From positions 1 through 22,108 of the forward strand of contig JAICKZ010000006.1 in the NCBI GenBank assembly GCA_025927665.1: 22,108 bases of DNA, given 5' to 3'. Source of the stretch: Steroidobacteraceae bacterium. Lineage in GTDB: Bacteria > Pseudomonadota > Gammaproteobacteria > Steroidobacterales > Steroidobacteraceae. This document shows, in pieces, positions 16,801 to 22,108 of the stretch. Position 1 is the stretch's first letter; every line of letters starts with the position of its first letter. The notes beneath the pieces are model-generated. The model was not told where the DNA came from. It worked only from the letters and a program-made list of their open reading frames with translations, and made no database searches. Position numbers and translations under genes: made by a program.

Positions 16801-19800
16801 ACTACCATCGTTTATTGTTGCACTGGTTGGGCTGATGCTTCCGCCACTACCTGCAGAAGTACTGACCAGATGTGTAATGGGTGGAATGGCGATGAATGTT
16901 GCACTCACCGTACAGTCTGCAGTAATAGCACCCGTGGTATAGGTATTGCTTGATAAATTTCCACTGCATCCTGAAACCGTACTGATGCTGAAACCACTAT
17001 CGGGTGTGATGGTAAACGTGGTGGTGTCGCCATCATTCATTGTACGTGTGGTGGGACTGATACTGCCGTTGCTGTCCGCACTGCCTGTCACTGTATGTGT
17101 GATCGGTGCACTGCTGGTAAATCCATTGTAATCCCAGACCACATTTTGATCTGGCACGCTAACAGTGTTGTCATTGGTACCGACGATTTGCGACCAACCG
17201 CCAGGTAGATCACCCGTGCCTTGAATGACACTGACAATCCAATCTTCAGCCGCCATGGCATGTTCGAAGTAACCATTGTTATCGGTGTATACAACAATGC
17301 AATTACCACCAATAGGATTGTTGCAATCTGCACCACTCTTATGAATTTCTACTCGGACGCCTGCTAATGGTGTATCAGTGAGTGGATTAAAATTTAATGT
17401 ATTGCCGCTGGGACGTGAGAACACGTAGCCTTGCACCACGCCCGTGGCGGCTGCAAGTACACTGACGTCTTCAGCGGTGGTGAGTAACGGATCGAAGTTC
17501 AAAGTGCCAACACCCGCTGGTGCATCAACTTGCAGTTCATTTTGATAACTGCCTGCACCTGCTGCTGTCGCAATGAGTACTTGACATTGAATCGTTAACG
17601 AACCATTCGCAGGAATACTCAGGCCACTCCATGTGGGTTGTAACTGTTGTGTATCACTGCCATCAAAAGTGGGTTCAGTTGCAACACTACCCACGGTTGC
17701 AGAGTTGTTGAAGTAACTAAATCCTGCAGGCAGGTCATCTGTGATAGCAACAGGCGTCACCACAGAACCCAAAGAATTCGATATCACAATGGAATAAGTT
17801 GCCATCCCACCTGCTGAGATTACAGGTGTACTGGTACTCTTGGTCACTGTCAAGCCGCCAATAATCGTGGTGGCATTTGCAGTGGCAGTGATTGCATTAC
17901 TTGCAGTGATGGTTGAAGTGTTAACAAAGCTACCCGATCCCGTTGGAAAAGACACCACTTGTAACGTGCCACTGGTTCCTGCTGCTAACGTACCAATGGT
18001 CCAATCTACAGCACCACTGCTTCCGGATGAAGGTGCATTGCTCGCGACCGGTGATGCACTGTCATAGCCAAATCCTGCGGCGAGTGTTTCTTCAACCACA
18101 ACATTGGTTGCATTCGCATCTCCCGTATTACTGTATGCAATGACGATGGTTATGCCGCCATTCAATGCAGTACCACTGGTCGCCGTAATTGCATTATCAA
18201 CAAGTATGCTCTTCGCACTAAGTGAAACGATGCGCGCAACTTGTGCGCCCACTTTGATCAGTTGATTTACTTGTAAGCGATCGGTGCGATCAACAAATAA
18301 AGTCGTGCTATTTGCTGCTGCAGTTAATACCGCTGATGGGTAAGCCACAGAAGTCGGAGCCGTCTTGCTAATCGTTAATATCGGTGCAGCGCTTGCGCTG
18401 GCAGTGGATGCAGTGACTTGTTGCGTGGCGTTGCTGGAATTTGCAGTTGCAGTATCCGTTATTACAGTCGTGCCACTGGCCAGTGGCGTATTAATGGTTA
18501 CATTAAAAGTAAGTGTGACACTGGCTCCTGAAGCCAATGTGCCAACGCTAAACACCATACGATTATTGATGATGTCAAAACTGCCACTACCTTGTGATGC
18601 AGTAGTGTTGCCACTAAAAGCAGTATTGCTTGGAATCGGATTGATCACCACAACATCGCTGGCGTCGGCCGCACCGCTATTGGCAATGGTCAATGTATAA
18701 GTAATGGTGTTGCCAGGATGCAGTGATGATGAAGGAGTGGGATTGTTCAACAAGATCAACGAAGGATTACCATTGATGGCAACGGATACCGAGTTGCTTG
18801 TCGCACTGAGAGCACTATCTCCGGTCGCAGAAGAAGTGTCAGCAATATTGGTAACACCTGCTGGTAGACCGCTGGTGCCTACGGTCATTGTATAGGTGTA
18901 ACTTTGCGACGCACCTGCTGCCAATGTCGCAATCGTCGGCCATGTCAAGGTGCTGCCAGAGACGCCGCAACTTCCAGTGCAACTGGTATAAGTGTAGTAA
19001 GCAGTGGCAGGGACAACGTCGCTCACAACCACATTGGTTGCAGCCGCACTACCCGTGTTGACTACAGTCAGCGTGTACATCACCGTCATGCCTGGTGTGG
19101 CATTGCTACGATTTGCAGCCATATTCAGTGTTAATGCCGGACTGCCACCAGCACTTGCCGATGTTACTGCCGTAGTCGCAATTGCATTCAACGCAATTGT
19201 TTGATCACTGCTGATCGTACTGGTACTGGTCAGCGTGCTACCACCGGTGGTGCCGCTTGGTACCGTGCCGCGTATATAAACCGTTCCGAAGCTACCGCCG
19301 GCAATGGTTCCTAACGAAAATGAATTGCTGGTACCGGATGAACATGAAACCCAAGTGCTTCCGTTGGTGGAGGATTGACAGCTGGTGAAACCAGTTGGTA
19401 ATGCGCCAACCAAGGTGGTGTTGGTTGCAGAAGCGCTACCCGTATTGGCGTAGCTCAATGTGTAGGTAAGCGTCGGTGTCGTAGCTTCGGTAATGGAAGC
19501 TACGTTGACTTGATTCGTTAAAGTAAGACTGGCAGGCGGCGTATTACAAAACGCTGCATTCGAATTTGCAAAGGTGCTGCCACCACCGGTGGATACGTTG
19601 TTTGCGACTGTTCCACCGAATTGAAATTGCACCTGCACTGTTTGACTATTTACGGAACGTGCTTCATACAACCAAAGCAAACGATGTCCTTTCGCTAAAG
19701 TACCCGATGGTGTAATCGTGTCTTGCAATAACCCTGTGGTGCTGCCATTAAATGTTGTGGTCTTTTGGGCCAATTGAGTTTTTGCACCAGTTGCGGAGTT

Positions 19801-22108
19801 GTAATCGTAAACCGTGGTGCGAACATCCAAACCGGGACCAGACTTTCGATCAATATAGATATTCGAAGTGATGTTGCCCGTAAAAGGCACATCATTCGGT
19901 GTTTGTGGATCCAGATAAAATCTCACCGCTTCTATGAAAGCGCCTGTGGATACTTGAGTAGTAATTGTTGTGGAAGTACCGGTAGTACTTGAAATGGGTA
20001 TGGGCGAAGCAGCTGCGATCTTCTGCGTCCCATCTATTCCAACATTCGCAGTGGCGTTTTGATAATAAAAAGTACTGCATGATTGTCCTGTCACACCAAC
20101 TGCCGTCGATGCAGTCACTGTAGTTCCGCCGGTCCAATTGATACTGCCGGTGTTGATGGCCGGATTCGTAAACGTAAATGGATTTGCTACGGCCACTGTG
20201 ACAGTCACAGATGCGTTGCCACCCGCTGCGACTGTACCGATATTCCAAGTGATGTTGTTACTACTATTCGAACAACTTCCCGTGCAACTGCTATACGTCA
20301 TGCCTGATGGCAGTGGGTCGGTGATGACAACGCTGCTTGCCGATGCAGTACCGTAGTTGGTGTATGTGAATGTATACGTGACACTGCCACCCGGTGCAAC
20401 CGACGCAACGTTGGCGGATTGCGTCAATGTAAATAAAGGCGTGCCGGGCAATGAAACACCGGTGACAGCAACTGTGGCGGATGCATTGGCACTCACCGTG
20501 CTTAAGTCTGGTGCTGTCACATTCAACATTGCACTGTTGTTCAACGAGAAGGTGCTATAACTTGAAGGCACGGTAATCGTCAGGGTTACGGTACCGCTCA
20601 AGCCTGGTGTCAATGTTCCCAATGTCCAATTCACTGTACCTGAAGTATTGCTACAACTACTGCCACCTGAACATGACACATAGGTGATGCCAGCAGGCAA
20701 TACGTCACTGATGCTTGCACTGGTTACCGATACGGATGAATCATTTGAGTAACGCAATGTATAAACAAGTTGCGTAGTACCATTCGCAGCAATGCTGTAT
20801 GCATTGGGCGTCATCGCCAATGACACGCGTGCCGAATCCACTACAACGCTTGCCGGTGAACTGGTTAAATTACCGAATGAAGTCACTGCGCCCGCAGTAC
20901 TGCTGTAGGTTCCTGAAGTGGTCGCCGCAGTCGCAGAGAAACTTAATGTAGCGCTGGTATTCGGCGCCAGTGAAATAGGTGAACTCAATGTCCAAGTGAG
21001 TTGTTGGCCACTGATGGTGGGATTGGTTGAAGGCAAGCCACCTGCGCCACTACTGCTGCTATTGATGTAAGTAAATCCATTTGGCAGTGAATCACTTACT
21101 GAGCTCACGGTAATGGCGTTGGCATTGGTAGAAGGATTGGTCACCGTCACAGTGAATCCAACTGTGCCGCTTGCCGCAACAGTGCTCGGTGATGCTGCTA
21201 ACGTCAACGTGGGAGATACACCGCAAGCGTTGATCGCCGTACCCACAACTGCAACTTGAACGCCGGTGACCGAAGGATTGCCATACCAGTTTTCACTGCT
21301 GCTGGGTGTTTGTGTGGGCGAATGCGTTGGAAAGATCGACTGCTGACCAGTGATCCATGCGCCATTGATATAAATCTTGTTCTCAGTATCACCACTCAAA
21401 TAAGAGAAGGTACGATTATCGACGCCGCTTGATGTCATGCCATCGTCTAGTAACGTTGCATCGTCCACTGCTTGCACGCCAATCAAGTACTTGCCTTTTG
21501 GCAACGACGTTGCATTCCAGCTGGCAGTAAACGTGTTTAATGTATTAGTGACCAACGTTGCCGCTGGGGTGATTTTTGTCCAAACACTGCCGGTATCTGC
21601 GGCAGTCGCATTACCGTCACCATCGACGTCATACCAGTAATAAAAATTTACTGACTTAATAGTGTTGACGACCACGCCGCTCTGCACCGCAAGTGCATCC
21701 TGTACGGTGGTCGTTAATGTGTAACTACCCGGACAGCTTTGCGGTGCCGTCGCGGTTACATTGGTAACGATGGGTTGTTGATAAGGATCGGTCTTGTTGA
21801 ATGACAAGTAATCGCCGAAAGGCGCGGGTGCGCTTGCATCTGCCGTCCATTGACGATTGATTGCACAATCTTTCTGGAAAGGATCGGACAAACTATTCGC
21901 TGTGCAGAACAACATTGCAATCGGCGTGTCGCGTGTAATCGATGGACCGCCCACACTGCTTGCATCCAACATCGCCACTGGAATCTGATAATCAACAAAG
22001 TATTCGGTGCATGGACTGTTGGTAACTAATTCGGCACGCGTGGTGCCGTAGTCCCACATTGTTTCTGCCGCACCATTAGTCCAATTTTCATCGGGGCTGA
22101 GTGAACTA
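13189..22108 (-). CDS. Giant multidomain surface protein (DUF11 and InlB-like repeats) fused to an OmpA-like barrel; N-terminus outside window
   Basis: At least 2,972 codons without a stop. The frame stays open through the right edge and no signal peptide is seen, so the start is outside. In protein order (window positions falling): an Ig-like region with a calcium-type loop DVDGDGNATAAD (about 21596-21630); about eight DUF11 repeats (21220-17445) with two insertions; a CNA-B/SdrD-B-like domain (17445-17110); eight InlB-like repeats (17103-15352); Ig/cadherin-like modules; a thrombospondin-type-3-like loop (DNNDNGIPDNVDQ, about 14450-14490); a choice-of-anchor-U-type domain (about 14430-13935, with VPNDPVYRLWD and YCPAPGSTAY); a GlyGly-CTERM-like tail; and a beta-barrel. 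It is probably a surface adhesin or stalk. The SnoaL-like gene lies downstream. No rhombosortase gene is in the window. Whether the barrel is made as part of this protein or separately is open. Confidence 0.85.
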   Translation of the reverse strand, partial: SSLSPDENWTNGAAETMWDYGTTRAELVTNSPCTEYFVDYQIPVAMLDASSVGGPSITRDTPIAMLFCTANSLSDPFQKDCAINRQWTADASAPAPFGDYLSFNKTDPYQQPIVTNVTATAPQSCPGSYTLTTTVQDALAVQSGVVVNTIKSVNFYYWYDVDGDGNATAADTGSVWTKITPAATLVTNTLNTFTASWNATSLPKGKYLIGVQAVDDATLLDDGMTSSGVDNRTFSYLSGDTENKIYINGAWITGQQSIFPTHSPTQTPSSSENWYGNPSVTGVQVAVVGTAINACGVSPTLTLAASPSTVAASGTVGFTVTVTNPSTNANAITVSSVSDSLPNGFTYINSSSSGAGGLPSTNPTISGQQLTWTLSSPISLAPNTSATLSFSATAATTSGTYSSTAGAVTSFGNLTSSPASVVVDSARVSLAMTPNAYSIAANGTTQLVYTLRYSNDSSVSVTSASISDVLPAGITYVSCSGGSSCSNTSGTVNWTLGTLTPGLSGTVTLTITVPSSYSTFSLNNSAMLNVTAPDLSTVSANASATVAVTGVSLPGTPLFTLTQSANVASVAPGGSVTYTFTYTNYGTASASSVVITDPLPSGMTYSSCTGSCSNSSNNITWNIGTVAAGGNASVTVTVAVANPFTFTNPAINTGSINWTGGTTVTASTAVGVTGQSCSTFYYQNATANVGIDGTQKIAAASPIPISSTTGTSTTITTQVSTGAFIEAVRFYLDPQTPNDVPFTGNITSNIYIDRKSGPGLDVRTTVYDYNSATGAKTQLAQKTTTFNGSTTGLLQDTITPSGTLAKGHRLLWLYEARSVNSQTVQVQFQFGGTVANNVSTGGGSTFANSNAAFCNTPPASLTLTNQVNVASITEATTPTLTYTLSYANTGSASATNTTLVGALPTGFTSCQSSTNGSTWVSCSSGTSNSFSLGTIAGGSFGTVYIRGTVPSGTTGGSTLTSTSTISSDQTIALNAIATTAVTSASAGGSPALTLNMAANRSNATPGMTVMYTLTVVNTGSAAATNVVVSDVVPATAYYTYTSCTGSCGVSGSTLTWPTIATLAAGASQSYTYTMTVGTSGLPAGVTNIADTSSATGDSALSATSNSVSVAINGNPSLILLNNPTPSSSLHPGNTITYTLTIANSGAADASDVVVINPIPSNTAFSGNTTASQGSGSFDIINNRMVFSVGTLASGASVTLTFNVTINTPLASGTTVITDTATANSSNATQQVTASTASASAAPILTISKTAPTSVAYPSAVLTAAANSTTLFVDRTDRLQVNQLIKVGAQVARIVSLSAKSILVDNAITATSGTALNGGITIVIAYSNTGDANATNVVVEETLAAGFGYDSASPVASNAPSSGSSGAVDWTIGTLAAGTSGTLQVVSFPTGSGSFVNTSTITASNAITATANATTIIGGLTVTKSTSTPVISAGGMATYSIVISNSLGSVVTPVAITDDLPAGFSYFNNSATVGSVATEPTFDGSDTQQLQPTWSGLSIPANGSLTIQCQVLIATAAGAGSYQNELQVDAPAGVGTLNFDPLLTTAEDVSVLAAATGVVQGYVFSRPSGNTLNFNPLTDTPLAGVRVEIHKSGADCNNPIGGNCIVVYTDNNGYFEHAMAAEDWIVSVIQGTGDLPGGWSQIVGTNDNTVSVPDQNVVWDYNGFTSSAPITHTVTGSADSNGSISPTTRTMNDGDTTTFTITPDSGFSISTVSGCSGNLSSNTYTTGAITADCTVSATFIAIPPITHLVSTSAGSGGSISPTSATINDGSTTNFTVTPDSGFAINTVSGCGGSLSGNIFTTAAITGACTVTATFNQLTYFVTTSAGSGGSISSPGISVVAGDSTSFTITPDSGYSIASVGGCGGSLSGNVYTTGPINASCTVSATFILNSLPNHLVSTSAGIGGSISPASVLVVDGNATSFTITPNTGYSIASVSGCGGSLSGSTFTTGLITGACTVTASFTLNNYTVTATAGTGGSISPSSQSVAHGNTTSFTVTSNSGYSIASVTGCGGSLTGNTFTTAAITSACTVTASFTLNSYTVTATAGTGGSVSPSSQSVAHGNTTSFTVTPNTGYSIAAVTGCGGTLNGTTYTTGVITSACSVVATFSASSNAHTVTATASNGGTVSPVTQQINEGDTATIIATPSSGYHLVSVTGCGGNLSGNIFTTAAISSACSITATFAINTYVVTTVAGTGGGVSPGSATVNHGQTTSFTITPNTSYAISSVTGCGGSLNGNTFVTAAITQACTVTANFVVSAPVFDPAPPVSINARSLFTDVPLNIAPRAVDANGTVLTVTLVGESKLRPGRHTLTWSATDSLGRTMTTTQQLDIWPTISLSEDLIVGFGNAGDFNVILNGDAPQYPFSVAYTVGGGGQGTLHNLNSGTATFASGTMASVHFDALPQGTSMPTYKLTVTLDPAANVGERGLLNISLVSVNMAPTASIIVTQAGRVGTSVARTGGPITLHATVQDPNALDTHVLDWRYPSSAIVQGVANATDLMVDPQNLSTGLQSFDVIVTDSGMPSMSTRAHVTLAVRDSDVAINGSDNNDNGIPDNVDQTTLPNVLPEDLPVLDSYLIEGDPASHLRIGGYSQLTDNGVRLPTTMATQLLADDVVTNVGGVFDLQATDIPASSNVIQAVIPQRQPVPNDPVYRLWDTQQKRWVNFVQDANNLLSSAPGEAGYCPAPGSTAYTAGLTPGNWCVQITVNDGGANDMDKQRNSALQITGGVAKRETSVVTGSSTGGGGGAVGGFVVILALLSLIKFAQRRLLVLLSLCCLPLMTHGEECTKSFLHCYYLGMDVGVVHNNITASDMDARLATDGYITSTQMRGQTRLGGEILGGYRWDHWASELAYSYLGRIDTIVTGNTPVDETYLRAISAAHPRSGEGPQLSALYHLNLHDRWEAYARVGAFYWRNNQRARGLSHYANVNDLKLDPFVGAGIQFRPEKKRFNMNAEFRLYKLDGENVSTFYVGMKYKLHR
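13825..13904 (-). other. GlyGly-CTERM-like sorting signal (internal)
   Basis: TGGGGGAVGG, then the hydrophobic stretch FVVILALLSLI, then KFAQRR. This glycine cluster, single helix and basic end is the tripartite form recognised by rhombosortase. It follows a choice-of-anchor-type domain, as such signals usually do. Normally it is the very end of a protein; here the frame continues. Confidence 0.7.
15352..17103 (-). repeat. Eight tandem InlB-like repeats within the giant protein
   Basis: Eight units of 72-75 residues (about 216-225 bases), each with the frame TVTATAGTGGSISP, GxTTSFTITPxxGYSI, VxGCGGSLxGNxFTT and ITxACTVTATF. Each has two cysteines (GCGG and ACTV), presumably one disulfide per unit. 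Units 5 and 6 are nearly identical over long DNA stretches (the segments starting at 15907 and 16123 are exactly 216 bases apart), so copy number has changed recently. Confidence 0.9.
17445..21220 (-). repeat. About eight DUF11 repeats within the giant protein
   Basis: Units of about 110-130 residues with the DUF11 signature: a first strand such as LTLTNQVN, then VTYTLxYxNTGSAxAxNVVVxDxLPxGxTY, then a TxTWxIGTLAxGxSxTVTxTV segment and a T-N-T-A-type end. They are Ig-like beta-sandwiches common in large bacterial surface proteins. Diverged in DNA, unlike the InlB-like block. An insert of about 185 residues lies between units 3 and 4 (about 19533-20090) and one of about 60 residues lies inside unit 7 (about 18165-18345). 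Confidence 0.85.

Noticed and set aside
15352..17103. CRISPR array or non-coding tandem repeat
   Set aside because: Units are 72-75 codons, in frame, with conserved protein features; there is no short repeat with unique spacers.
17840..20560. Numerous plus-strand open frames opposite the giant gene
   Set aside because: They are low-complexity mirror images of the Thr/Ser/Val-rich repeats with no ribosome sites or family character.

Overview
The window looks like chromosomal DNA of a gammaproteobacterium of moderate GC content. The evidence is a housekeeping set typical of that group (YajQ, a type-2 LeuA, a His-tailed SlyD, a CysA-like ATPase), plus a giant surface protein ending in what looks like a GlyGly-CTERM (rhombosortase-type) sorting signal. 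I cannot name the genus. No tRNA, rRNA, CRISPR array, insertion sequence or prophage block was found.

Layout. Position 1-686 (minus) is the N-terminal 228 residues of a sulfate-type ABC ATPase that runs off the left edge. Two plus-strand genes follow: a lipoprotein of unknown function (875-1726) and yajQ (1737-2219), 10 bases apart. A 393-base gap then holds a candidate leucine-rich leader peptide, attenuator-like hairpins and an operator-like palindrome before leuA (2613-4313), which ends at a clear intrinsic terminator. Next is a secreted 17-residue-repeat protein with a C-terminal S74 self-cleaving chaperone domain (4457-6025).

From 6130 to the right edge every gene is on the minus strand: a two-CBS-domain protein, slyD, an SRPBCC-fold protein, an APC amino acid permease, a thioredoxin-like protein, a frameshifted Asp/Glu racemase, an MFS transporter, a SnoaL/DUF4440-like protein, and a giant reading frame (13189 to beyond 22108). 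Most have their own spacer, so this is a run of small transcription units rather than one pathway operon.

The giant frame is the most unusual object. Read from its missing N-terminus it carries an Ig-like region with a calcium-binding-type loop, about eight DUF11 repeats, a CNA-B/SdrD-B-like domain, eight 72-75-residue InlB-like repeats each with two cysteines, further Ig-like modules, a thrombospondin-type-3-like loop, a choice-of-anchor-U-type domain and a GlyGly-CTERM-like tail. It then continues, with no stop codon, into a second signal-peptide-like helix and an OmpA-like beta-barrel of about 190 residues. A sorting signal that is normally terminal is therefore internal. A decayed copy of the barrel gene's 3' end lies about 700 bases away, beyond the SnoaL-like gene, so this end of the locus has been rearranged.
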